Shown here: piece after piece, positions 8,494 to 16,311 of the stretch
How positions within the stretch are numbered: the first letter of the stretch is position 1
How the letters are laid out: each line of letters starts with the position of its first letter
Assembly: GCF_022788635.1 (NCBI RefSeq)
Contig: NZ_CP076024.1
Location: 3,697,503-3,761,502, forward strand
Reading direction: 5' to 3'
DNA from: Methylobacter sp. S3L5C
GTDB lineage: Bacteria; Pseudomonadota; Gammaproteobacteria; Methylococcales; Methylomonadaceae
DNA length: 64,000 nt
Position numbers and translations under genes: made by a program
Notes under the pieces: model-generated
Databases searched by the model: none
The model's input: only the letters and a program-made list of their open reading frames with translations
Told to the model about the DNA's origin: nothing

Positions 8494-8982
8494 ATGATGC
8501 CAAAATTTGACAAGAAGAAATTAGTCTCCATGATGGAATGGATTCGGCCTTTAGGAATAAGCCTCATTATATTTTTTGCTTACTTTTTTGGTAACGATCC
8601 AATTTCACGATTCCACATCATGGGTCCATTCATTGTTTTGTTAATGTCAGGAACAGTAGCTTTGGAGGGTTTGTTATGTGGAGACGCCGCCTCGGAAAAG
8701 ATTGGCTATATACCGAACAAAGCCTATCAAATTCAATCGCGACTAAATAATGCCGCTACTGCTCTTACGGCCGTTCTAGTCTATGTATTGAATTGGGGTA
8801 GATACGCTGATTCAACGATAGTGACTGTTATGTTGATGTTCTTCACTTTCTCTGCCACAAACCATGCAGTTAGTGCGCTTAAAGATCACAATATGAAAAT
8901 AGTCAATTTACTTCGCCCTGTAATGTCCTTGCTCTTAATTACAATTTTAGTGCCTCACATGATTCAAGCACTAAATCAGTAG
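8494..8982 (+). CDS. uncharacterised four-helix membrane protein
   Basis: 162 residues, family not recognised. Hydrophobic segments lie at about residues 20-38, 42-60, 88-105 and 112-160 (possibly two), separated by short charged loops, so an inner-membrane protein with about four or five helices. A short conserved-looking soluble loop with GDAASEKIGYIP follows the second helix. It ends 22 bp before the next membrane protein gene on the same strand, suggesting joint transcription. No function can be assigned. Confidence 0.6.
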   Translation: MMPKFDKKKLVSMMEWIRPLGISLIIFFAYFFGNDPISRFHIMGPFIVLLMSGTVALEGLLCGDAASEKIGYIPNKAYQIQSRLNNAATALTAVLVYVLNWGRYADSTIVTVMLMFFTFSATNHAVSALKDHNMKIVNLLRPVMSLLLITILVPHMIQALNQ

Positions 8983-9004
8983 CGTTATTAACTCATCAAT
9001 CCCT

Positions 9005-10192
9005 ATGTCACAAAATACCTCAACGACCAAAAAATCAAATTTTCAGCGCAAAAACCCTGCCGGTTTTTTAGAAGACAGGGACGTTAAGTATTATCAATAT
9101 CTGGCTAAAAAATCCGGCATTACCAACGTAGAGGCATTGGTGGCAATTGATGATTTACCCTCGGATGATAACTTAAGTTCAGCGGCCAATAATATTACCC
9201 ATTTTGCGGCTTTCATTGCTTTTGGTATTGGCGCTTTAACGACGGTAGTTAGTGTGTGGTTTGAATGGAAATATGCGGGACGCCTGGATGATTTTCTTTA
9301 CTACAGTGGTTATCTGCTCGTGATCAGCACCATGTTGGCGCTTGAAATGACGGTATTATTTTGGTTGGGACTGAGAACCGTACACCAGCTTGCCTGCTTG
9401 ACTGGACATCATGATTTACATGATGACCCGCTTTTAAACGACGCTTATACCGTGCCTAATATGTTGGCCAGAGCTGCTTTGGAAGTCCCTGATCCTGTTA
9501 TTCACTATCTTGGCATTGATCCGCTTAAACATGTACCAAAATCCGGATTATTGTTTATAGGCCTGTTATACAAAGCAAAAGTGCTGTTAAGTAGCTTGTT
9601 CATTAAATTTGTTTGCGTACGTGTTTTTGGTAAAGGCAGTTCACGTTTAGGTTTTGCCTGGGTTGCGATCCCTGTCACCGGTATTTGGGATGCTGTCGTC
9701 ATGTATAAAGTCGCCAGAGAAGCCCGGTTACGACTATTTGGTAATCGTTTGGCGCGGCATATTACCGATGAAATCATGCAGCCCGAATTTATTTCCCAGT
9801 TATCGGCTAAAGCCAAAGAAGGCGCTATTCGCGCTGTCGCCACCATGATGATCTTATCACAAAATCATCATCCTAATATGCTGGTTTTATTAATTGAGCT
9901 GTGCAAAAACTTCGAAACAGACGAACGTTGTGAGTATGATAACTGGGCAGATTTTTTAACCCTACTCAATGAAGTCAGCCTGCGGGAACGTTATTTTATT
10001 CTTGATTTACTCAGTGTATCTGCAGCTTTTGATGGTCATTTATCGCGACTGGAACGTCATCACTTGCCCCAAGCCTTTGGTGAACATACTGAGGTTTATA
10101 TGCTGCGTATTGAAGCCCTTAAAGAGGCGTTGTTAAGCGGACGATTACATAAAGCCAAACAACTGTGCTTGCTTGATTTTGAGCCTGGCTAA
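9005..10192 (+). CDS. large uncharacterised membrane-anchored protein (possibly LBF_2804-like)
   Basis: 395 residues. The soluble N-terminus (1-60) is followed by two clear membrane helices (about residues 65-87 and 103-122, ending FWLGLRTVHQL). A further hydrophobic pair lies at about 180-235 (LLFIGLLYKAKVLLSSLF and WVAIPVTGIWDAVVMYKV). The C-terminal half (about 245-395) is helical and soluble, rich in Leu/Glu/Arg, with a HLSRLERHHLP segment. It resembles proteins named LBF_2804 family by memory only; function unknown. It follows the 162-residue membrane protein closely. Confidence 0.6.
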   Translation: MSQNTSTTKKSNFQRKNPAGFLEDRDVKYYQYLAKKSGITNVEALVAIDDLPSDDNLSSAANNITHFAAFIAFGIGALTTVVSVWFEWKYAGRLDDFLYYSGYLLVISTMLALEMTVLFWLGLRTVHQLACLTGHHDLHDDPLLNDAYTVPNMLARAALEVPDPVIHYLGIDPLKHVPKSGLLFIGLLYKAKVLLSSLFIKFVCVRVFGKGSSRLGFAWVAIPVTGIWDAVVMYKVAREARLRLFGNRLARHITDEIMQPEFISQLSAKAKEGAIRAVATMMILSQNHHPNMLVLLIELCKNFETDERCEYDNWADFLTLLNEVSLRERYFILDLLSVSAAFDGHLSRLERHHLPQAFGEHTEVYMLRIEALKEALLSGRLHKAKQLCLLDFEPG

Positions 10193-10214
10193 AAAATTTA
10201 CCCTAAAATAAACA

Positions 10215-10234
10215 CGGGGTCAGAGTGCTATTTG
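10215..10234. repeat. GGGGTCAGAGT-type repeat remnant
   Basis: The sequence CGGGGTCAGAGTGCTATTTG resembles a short motif found scattered in many proteobacterial genomes, often near REP-associated transposase genes. No transposase gene is next to it here. This is recognition from memory and weak. Confidence 0.25.
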
Positions 10235-10239
10235 TCTGT

Positions 10240-10506
10240 TTACACATCGTAAAGTGAAGGACTGATACCAGCCTGCACCAGATATTCTCGCAGATGCTTA
10301 ATGTCTTGCTTATTGCAAACACTGCCGTGATGCGGATGATGCAAAATACCTTCAACCTCATTCAGAATTACACGAAAACGGGCTCCATGACTGGGTTCAA
10401 TTCGGGCCCCCAAGTGATGAAGCAAAGATTCGACTTCACGCCAATGGATATTACCGCTGATCGGGTCTTGAAATATGACCCGTAATAACTTTATAGGGTG
10501 GCTCAT
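10240..10506 (-). CDS. hicA: HicA-family mRNA interferase toxin, no adjacent antitoxin
   Basis: 88 residues with a good RBS (GAGGATAC before ATG 10506). The NIHWREVESLLHHLGARI segment followed by a His-containing turn (EPSHGARFRVIL) and the C-terminal HLREYLVQAGISP helix match HicA toxins, which use a dsRNA-binding-like fold with a catalytic His to cleave mRNA. A hicB antitoxin would be expected immediately next to it. The 47 bp downstream run into the convergent membrane-protein gene, and no plausible hicB lies upstream before the acr3 end. It therefore looks orphaned or chromosomally domesticated. Confidence 0.75.
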   Translation of the reverse strand: MSHPIKLLRVIFQDPISGNIHWREVESLLHHLGARIEPSHGARFRVILNEVEGILHHPHHGSVCNKQDIKHLREYLVQAGISPSLYDV

Positions 10507-10701
10507 GACTGTATCCTCACTATCTGGTTACTCTCAGAATACACGTTAACATGCTTTCCGTTCAAGACTTAATGCCAAAAAAGATCTGTGTTTTGGCCAT
10601 TTTTAGGCACTGGTGCCTAAAATATCTATATCTACTGACTTGGTCATGATTACTCTGCCGTTGAACTAGATTATAAAGAACTGATCAAGGTTGGCTGATT
10701 T

Positions 10702-11760
10702 TTACCTTACAGCATAAAATCGTTTCCTGAAAAAAAATGCTACATTTACTAAGGCAATCATAACCGGCACCTCAATCAGCGGTCCGATCACCGCAGCAAA
10801 AGCGGCACCGCTGTTGATGCCAAACACCGCAACTGCCACAGCAATCGCCAGTTCAAAGTTGTTACTGGCAGCGGTAAAGGCCAGCGTGGTACTTTTCTCA
10901 TAGTCCGCGCCGATGGCTTTTCCCATAGCAAAACTGACTAAAAACATCACCACAAAGTAAATTAACAGCGGGATGGCAATCCGCACTACGTCCATAGGCA
11001 GTTGTATAATTAAGTCGCCCTTCAGTGAAAACATCACGACAATGGTAAACAATAAGGCAATGAGTGTTAGCGGACTGATTTTAGGTATGAAATGCTGCTG
11101 ATACCAATCCTTGCCCTTGGCACGAATTAGCAGGAACCGTGTCAGAAATCCGGCAATAAAAGGTACACCTAAATAAATAAAGACGCTTTTGGCAATCTCA
11201 CCGATGGTAATAGTCACCAAGCTACCTTGCATGCCAAATAAGGGCGGTAATACAGTAATGAACAACCAGGCATAAACACTATAAAATAATACCTGGAAGA
11301 TACTGTTAAATGCGACCAAACCGGCTGCATATTGGTTGTCGCCTCTGGCCAGTTCATTCCAGACGATGACCATGGCGATACAACGAGCCAGACCAATCAA
11401 GATCAAGCCGGTCATGTATTCCGGATAATCGCGTAAAAACAGGATCGCCAAGACAAACATTAATAGCGGACCGATGATCCAATTTTGGACTAACGATACC
11501 GTTAATATTCGCCAATTACGAAACACATCGCCCAGCTCCTCGTAATGAACTTTTGCCAGCGGCGGGTACATCATCAGAATTAATCCGATGGCAATTGGGA
11601 TATTGGTTGTACCGACAGAAACCGCACTATTGAAGCCATTAACCTCAACCGGAAAAGCAAAGCCGATACCAACGCCAATCGCCATAGCGGTAAAAATCCA
11701 TAGGGTCAGATAGCGATCAAGAAAGGATAAGCGGGGATTAGGGCAGTTAGGTAAAGTCAT
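10702..11760 (-). CDS. acr3: Acr3-type arsenite efflux permease
   Basis: 352 residues from ATG 11760, about ten membrane helices, usual Acr3 length. The motif [18 protein letters not shown] contains the conserved Cys needed for arsenite transport in Acr3 proteins, and the C-terminal helix region has [17 protein letters not shown] with the conserved Glu. It exports As(III) across the inner membrane, and with ArsA nearby it may be energised by ATP as well as proton motive force. It is the last gene of the seven-gene ars operon on this strand. Confidence 0.93.
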   Translation of the reverse strand: MTLPNCPNPRLSFLDRYLTLWIFTAMAIGVGIGFAFPVEVNGFNSAVSVGTTNIPIAIGLILMMYPPLAKVHYEELGDVFRNWRILTVSLVQNWIIGPLLMFVLAILFLRDYPEYMTGLILIGLARCIAMVIVWNELARGDNQYAAGLVAFNSIFQVLFYSVYAWLFITVLPPLFGMQGSLVTITIGEIAKSVFIYLGVPFIAGFLTRFLLIRAKGKDWYQQHFIPKISPLTLIALLFTIVVMFSLKGDLIIQLPMDVVRIAIPLLIYFVVMFLVSFAMGKAIGADYEKSTTLAFTAASNNFELAIAVAVAVFGINSGAAFAAVIGPLIEVPVMIALVNVAFFFRKRFYAVR

Positions 11761-11810
11761 CAAGGTTTCCAGTAAATGTTCTCGGCAAGCAACTTAAGAA
11801 ATAATCGTTT

Positions 11811-12254
11811 TTAACAGGTTATATCGTCTTTCGACGGCTTGCAGCAGGTCGAGGCAGGTTCAAGCTGAATGACCTCATCTTCACCAAACATCGGAATGGC
11901 ATTCAATGAATGAAAAGCTTCCCAGGCGATACCTTGCGGATCGACCGTCCAGTATTTGTCAGATTGTACATAACAGCAGGCGGCCTGTTTTTGCGCCACG
12001 ATGGGTAACGCCGCAGCGGTCAATCCCTGTTGAACGGATTCAAGTTCTGCCGTGGATTCGACCTGGAGTCCCAAGTGATCCAATCCCGGTTTACGCCCCC
12101 GATTGGAAATGGCAAAGTTGATGCGCGGATCATCCAGTATCCATTTTGCATAATCGGCTTCGCGAAGCGTCGGCTCGCTTTGAAATAACGCACTATAAAA
12201 TTGAATATTCTGCTCAAGATCTTCAACAGCAATGTGAATATGAAAACGTTTCAT
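11811..12254 (-). CDS. arsI: ArsI-type glyoxalase-fold organoarsenical C-As lyase
   Basis: 147 residues from ATG 12254, which has a GGAG RBS 7 bases upstream; the longer open frame to 12299 is not needed. It is a vicinal oxygen chelate protein with likely iron ligands His5, His60 and Glu112 and a vicinal Cys93-Cys94 pair. That is the combination used by ArsI to bind and cleave trivalent methylarsenicals. The C-terminus has a further CC and a final Cys. Glyoxalase-like CadI proteins are close relatives, but placement between arsA and acr3 favours ArsI. It would widen resistance from inorganic arsenic to methylarsenite. Confidence 0.82.
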   Translation of the reverse strand: MKRFHIHIAVEDLEQNIQFYSALFQSEPTLREADYAKWILDDPRINFAISNRGRKPGLDHLGLQVESTAELESVQQGLTAAALPIVAQKQAACCYVQSDKYWTVDPQGIAWEAFHSLNAIPMFGEDEVIQLEPASTCCKPSKDDITC

Positions 12255-12376
12255 GGCGATTACTCCAGTAGCAGGAAATTTTTTATGGTTCTTCTGCACA
12301 AGACCAAGATCGTCTGCACAGTTTACAAGTGTCGTTATTGAAGCATTTCACTAATCGGTAGGTGTTTCCTAATCTT

Positions 12377-14161
12377 TCAACATTCGGAATTGATCTTGTT
12401 ATCACCTGTTAATTCAAGCAAACGACTGACGCCAATCGGTTCTTCCTTAAGCATAGGTACCACCGCATAACGTTGGGCATGCAATTTGGCAACGGCATTG
12501 ATTTCGCGCAGTTCGTTGATAGCGCGTTGGCGCAGCAAGGGTGACGTGGAGACCGCTGCAGCAACACTGGCATTGATGATCCAGGCCCAAGGCTCTATTC
12601 CTGCTCGTTGCAAATCGGCTTGCAGGCTTGCAGCTTCCAGCACAGGGGTAGTTTCTGCCAATGTAACAATCAGTACCTTGGTCTGTTTAATGTCCTGCAA
12701 TTGCATCATCGGCGTGGTGTAGTGCTGGCCAGAATCGCCCATCTGGCGGGTAATTTCACGGTGATAAGCGCCGGTTGCATCCAACAACAGCAAGGTGTGA
12801 CCGGTAGGTGCAGTATCCATTACCACGAACTTTTTGCCGGCTTCCCGGATAATGCGGGAAAATGCCTGGAATACAGCGATTTCCTCAGTACAGGGCGAGC
12901 GCAGATCTTCTTCCAGCAGCGCACGACCTTGTGCATCAAGCTTTGCACCTTTGGTCTTCAAAACATGTTCACGGTAATGCTCGATTTCAGCTACCGGGTC
13001 AATGCGGCTTACAGTCAGATTGTCGAGTGCGCCATTGAGCGTTTCGGTCAAGTGCGCAGCAGGATCAGATGTAGTCAGATGCACAGGCAGTCCACGCTGT
13101 GCCAGTGCGACAGCGACGGCTGCCGCCAGCGTCGTTTTACCAACGCCGCCTTTGCCCATCAACATCACCAAGCCATGCCCGTCTTTGGCAAGAGTATCTA
13201 TCAGTTCAAAAAGACGGGGTTCGTCCAGCTCAATGGGCAAATCTACCCTGAGGTGCTCTTGCATAGCAGTATCAACCAGCAATTGGCGCAAGGCATCCAA
13301 GCCAACCAGATTGAAGGACTTCAGCATGACCTCGTCACAAGGCAAGGTTTTCAAAACTTCAGGGATGGCAGCCAGTGCTGCCTGTTCACGTTTATGAATA
13401 GCAGCGACCAAGGGATCATTATCTTCCTCAGTGCGAGGCAGGATACCATTGATGATCAGATATTGATGTTGAAAGCCAACCGCAGCCAGCTCTTCATGGG
13501 TACGGGCGACTTCGCGTAAAGTCGCTTGCTGGGCACGGGCCACCAGAATCAACCGGGTACTCGTTGCATTGGCCAGTGCATCTACTGCTGCCTTGTATTG
13601 CTCCCGCTGTTTTTCCAGACCGGCCAACGGGCCAAGACAAGACGCATCACCTTTACCTTCTTCAAGAAAGCCGCTCCAGGCACCGGGTAGTTGTAACAAA
13701 CGTATGGTATGGCCTGTGGGTGCCGTATCGAAAACGATGTGATCGTAGCCGGCAGTCAACGCCGAATCGGTCAACAGCGAGGTGAATTCATCAAAGGCCG
13801 CAATCTCGGTGGTACAAGCACCGGACAGTTGCTCTTCGATGCCGTTCACCACTGCTTCGGGCAGAATTCCGCGTACCGGACCGACGATGCGATCGCGATA
13901 GGCTTGGGCGGCGGCTTGCGGATCAATCTCTAATGCAGCCAAACCCGGCACGGGCAGAATATCGGTAATCTGGTTGCCGATGTCAATGCCGAACACTTGA
14001 CCGACATTGGAAGCCGGATCAGTACTAACCAACAGAACCTGTCGTCCGGCATCGGCCAAATGTATCGCCGTGGCGCAAGCGATTGAGGTCTTGCCTACGC
14101 CACCCTTGCCGGTAAAAAACAGGAATCGTGGTGGCTGATCGAGAAATTTCATATCCGTCAT
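12377..14161 (-). CDS. arsA: ArsA arsenite-stimulated ATPase
   Basis: 594 residues, close to the 583 of plasmid R773 ArsA. There are two homologous nucleotide-binding halves, each with a deviant Walker A GKGGVGKT (about residues 18-25 and 337-344) and the signal motif DTAPTGHT (about 144-151 and 450-457). Candidate metalloid-site cysteines are in GACTTEIAAF, DASCLGPL and SPCTEEIAVF. It drives arsenite through the membrane permease in the inner membrane. It lies just after arsD, its metallochaperone, in the usual DA order, and precedes arsI and acr3 instead of arsB. Confidence 0.95.
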   Translation of the reverse strand: MTDMKFLDQPPRFLFFTGKGGVGKTSIACATAIHLADAGRQVLLVSTDPASNVGQVFGIDIGNQITDILPVPGLAALEIDPQAAAQAYRDRIVGPVRGILPEAVVNGIEEQLSGACTTEIAAFDEFTSLLTDSALTAGYDHIVFDTAPTGHTIRLLQLPGAWSGFLEEGKGDASCLGPLAGLEKQREQYKAAVDALANATSTRLILVARAQQATLREVARTHEELAAVGFQHQYLIINGILPRTEEDNDPLVAAIHKREQAALAAIPEVLKTLPCDEVMLKSFNLVGLDALRQLLVDTAMQEHLRVDLPIELDEPRLFELIDTLAKDGHGLVMLMGKGGVGKTTLAAAVAVALAQRGLPVHLTTSDPAAHLTETLNGALDNLTVSRIDPVAEIEHYREHVLKTKGAKLDAQGRALLEEDLRSPCTEEIAVFQAFSRIIREAGKKFVVMDTAPTGHTLLLLDATGAYHREITRQMGDSGQHYTTPMMQLQDIKQTKVLIVTLAETTPVLEAASLQADLQRAGIEPWAWIINASVAAAVSTSPLLRQRAINELREINAVAKLHAQRYAVVPMLKEEPIGVSRLLELTGDNKINSEC

Positions 14162-14183
14162 GACGACATCTCCATCGGTTTTT

Positions 14184-14537
14184 TTAACAACGACTGCCTT
14201 TACAGCAATCGGACTGTGACTTTTCTTCCGTTTGGATAAGTCCAGTCCAACGTGCCAGTTCGGCTCTATTCGGGTAGCGCCCGGCCAACGCTACTTCACC
14301 ATCGATCAGAATCAAAGGTAACGCTTCAGCACCGGAGCGTTCAAGAAAACCTTTTACAATAGAGTTTTCCGCAAACACCATTGGTTGCTGAGCCAAGTTA
14401 AAACGCTCAATCTGAGCGCCGTTTTGCTTTGCCCAATCGACATCGGCAGAAAATCCGACTAATTGTTCATCAACGTCTACGCCGCAAACACCGGTACTGC
14501 AACATAAGGCAGGGTCAAAAACTTGAATTATTGTCAT
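14184..14537 (-). CDS. arsD: ArsD arsenic metallochaperone
   Basis: 117 residues. Conserved Cys12-Cys13 and Cys18 (LCCSTGVC) form the As(III) transfer site, and the C-terminal tail has DCC and a final Cys as in longer ArsD proteins. It passes arsenite to ArsA and raises efflux efficiency at low arsenic. It lies 22 bp before arsA on the same strand. The thioredoxin-like fold is supported by the VFDPALCC start. Confidence 0.93.
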   Translation of the reverse strand: MTIIQVFDPALCCSTGVCGVDVDEQLVGFSADVDWAKQNGAQIERFNLAQQPMVFAENSIVKGFLERSGAEALPLILIDGEVALAGRYPNRAELARWTGLIQTEEKSQSDCCKGSRC

Positions 14538-14555
14538 GATAAAATTCCTTGGTAA

Positions 14556-15035
14556 TTAGGGTAGCAGGGTGCCAATACGGTCCAGTTCGGCTTTCAAACG
14601 TACGTTATCGAGCTTTAATTCAGCCAGTGGCAATGCCAGAAATTGTTCAATGCGATGGCGCAAAATGCGATAAGCGACTATAAATGCTGCTTTGATTTCT
14701 TCTTCAGTACCCTCAGCATGTGCAGGGTCTTCGACACCCCAATGACTGCGTAAAACGGAACCCAAATAGGCGGGACAAGTTTCGTTGGCGGCATTGCCGC
14801 AAACACTAATAACAATATCCGGAATCAAGGGTAGATCATTCCAGGATTTACTGTAATATCCCTCAGTAGAAATACCTTCCTGCTCAAGTAAAGCCACTGC
14901 CCGACTGTTTAATTTACCTAAAGGCTTGCTGCCTGCACTGAGTGCATGCCAACCTTTTGGCGCAAGATGATTGAAAGTGGCTTCGCCAATCAGCGATCGA
15001 CAAGAATTACCGGTGCAGAGAAATAAAACGTTCAT
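14556..15035 (-). CDS. arsC: ArsC arsenate reductase, thioredoxin-coupled type
   Basis: 159 residues with the low-molecular-weight phosphatase fold: CX5R loop CTGNSCR at residues 7-13, and a C-terminal redox pair in VCGNAANETC. It reduces As(V) to As(III) through a cysteine relay resolved by thioredoxin. The second of two arsC-like genes in the operon, it is nearest arsD. It also carries an extra Cys inside the phosphate loop (NSC), absent in its neighbour. Confidence 0.9.
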   Translation of the reverse strand: MNVLFLCTGNSCRSLIGEATFNHLAPKGWHALSAGSKPLGKLNSRAVALLEQEGISTEGYYSKSWNDLPLIPDIVISVCGNAANETCPAYLGSVLRSHWGVEDPAHAEGTEEEIKAAFIVAYRILRHRIEQFLALPLAELKLDNVRLKAELDRIGTLLP

Positions 15036-15099
15036 GAAAGATAGTAAATTTTAAATGTATAAAAAATATCGGATGCATTAAGGAAGAAGTAAAACTCTT

Positions 15100-15582
15100 T
15101 TAAGCTTCACCCATGTTGCCAATATCGCGAACTTGTCGTTCTAGTGCCATTCGTTCAAGACTAGCTATAGGTAAGCTAGTGAACAATATGATACGGCGCT
15201 CAAGGATGGCAAACGCTTTAGCGAAAGCAATACGCTTTTCTTTTTCTTCGGCTACTGCTGGATCAACCACTCCCCAATGAGCATTAATGGGTTGTCCAGG
15301 CCAAACGGGACAAATTTCATTGGCGGCATTATCACAAACCGTGATTACAAAATCGAGGGCTACGGCATCAGGTTTCGCAAACTCATCCCAGCTTTTGCTA
15401 CGTGCATCAGGCAATGAAATACCTTCCAGCTCCAAACGCTCAAGGGCAAATGGGTTAACGTAACCAGAAGGAAAACTACCGGCGCTAAAAGCCTGAAACC
15501 GGCCATTACCATATTTATTCAGCAAGCCTTCAGCCATAATACTTCGCGCTGAATTGCCGGTGCAGAGAAACAGAACATTCAT
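15100..15582 (-). CDS. arsC: second ArsC-type arsenate reductase / low-MW phosphatase
   Basis: 160 residues from ATG 15582. It has the same fold as the neighbouring ArsC: loop CTGNSARS at residues 7-14 and redox pair VCDNAANEIC, then the ARSKSWDEF region. It shares the N-terminal MNVLFLCTGNS with its neighbour but the rest is clearly diverged, so this is an old duplication or separate acquisition. It lies directly after arsR and is the first enzyme of the operon. Such pairs may differ in arsenate affinity; that is inference. Confidence 0.88.
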   Translation of the reverse strand: MNVLFLCTGNSARSIMAEGLLNKYGNGRFQAFSAGSFPSGYVNPFALERLELEGISLPDARSKSWDEFAKPDAVALDFVITVCDNAANEICPVWPGQPINAHWGVVDPAVAEEKEKRIAFAKAFAILERRIILFTSLPIASLERMALERQVRDIGNMGEA

Positions 15583-15612
15583 AATCAATAGCTTCCAAAG
15601 TTAAAGAAAAAA

Positions 15613-15951
15613 TTAGTTGGTATCGCAGCAGGAGGTTGCCTTATCGATATCAAAACAGTGCTCGGGGTTGCCCGTACAGCATTCGGCAGTCAGATAATCT
15701 ATCAACGACTGCATCACTGAAAGATTCGCCCGATAGCGTTGGTAGCGCCCCTCTTGAGTCACGTTAACCAAACTGGCATGAGTCATGGCTTTGAGATGAA
15801 ACGACAGGTTGGTTGAAGGCAAACCTAATATTGAGGCTATTTCACCTGCAACCAACCCCGTAGGTGCCTGTTTAACAAGCAGTCGAAAAATATCCAGTCG
15901 TATACCGGATGCCAGTGATTCAAAAAGTGTTGTTGCAAGTTGCTTATCCAT
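15613..15951 (-). CDS. arsR: ArsR-family As(III)-responsive repressor
   Basis: 112 residues from ATG 15951 (the open frame reaches a TTG at 15966). The winged-helix ArsR fold has the recognition region ASILGLPSTNLSFHLKAM. Metalloid-binding cysteines are C-terminal (AECCTGNPEHC, then SCC near the end) instead of the CVC of the R773 type, matching the C-terminal-cysteine ArsR class. It is the promoter-proximal gene and presumably represses the whole operon until As(III) binds. Confidence 0.9.
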   Translation of the reverse strand: MDKQLATTLFESLASGIRLDIFRLLVKQAPTGLVAGEIASILGLPSTNLSFHLKAMTHASLVNVTQEGRYQRYRANLSVMQSLIDYLTAECCTGNPEHCFDIDKATSCCDTN

Positions 15952-15963
15952 TGTTTGACTATA

Positions 15964-15975
15964 CAATAACTATTG
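15964..15975 (-). promoter_or_regulatory. possible ArsR operator
   Basis: Short interrupted palindrome CAATA-AC-TATTG, located 13-24 bp upstream of the arsR start, where a repressor site would block ribosome access or transcription. It is short and AT-rich, so may be chance. Confidence 0.3.
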
Positions 15976-16311
15976 AAATATAACAACAGTAGTAACAAAC
16001 TGAACTTTTCCAAAGTAAAGTTTAAGGTCCAAGTTGATTCGGTTAAATATGGACATGACAGTGAGTATTTTCGAGAATTGATACGTCGCGACCAAGATAG
16101 ATCAGCAATGCTCATGCTGTAGACGGCTTTATGGCGATGAATATGGCAGATAAAGGTCGGCAATATGCCATAAAGATATCATTAGTGCTTCCACTAATAT
16201 TATTTACCAAGCTAAAAGAGGGTTAGCTTCCTGTTTTTCATGCACCTTACCGTCTTTATTTTGGCAACAATTCATTAAGACTACCAGCTTTCCCAAGCCT
16301 TCAACCACTTA
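15976..16311. other. spacer upstream of the ars operon
   Basis: AT-rich spacer between the stressosome operon end and arsR; both neighbours are on the minus strand. It should contain the ars promoter on the minus strand and the end of the upstream-facing operon transcript. A 108-codon minus-strand open frame covers part of it and overlaps arsR; I judge it non-coding. Confidence 0.4.

Noticed and set aside
12608-13519. 303-codon frame opposite arsA
   Set aside because: Antisense shadow of a high-GC coding region; no recognisable domain.
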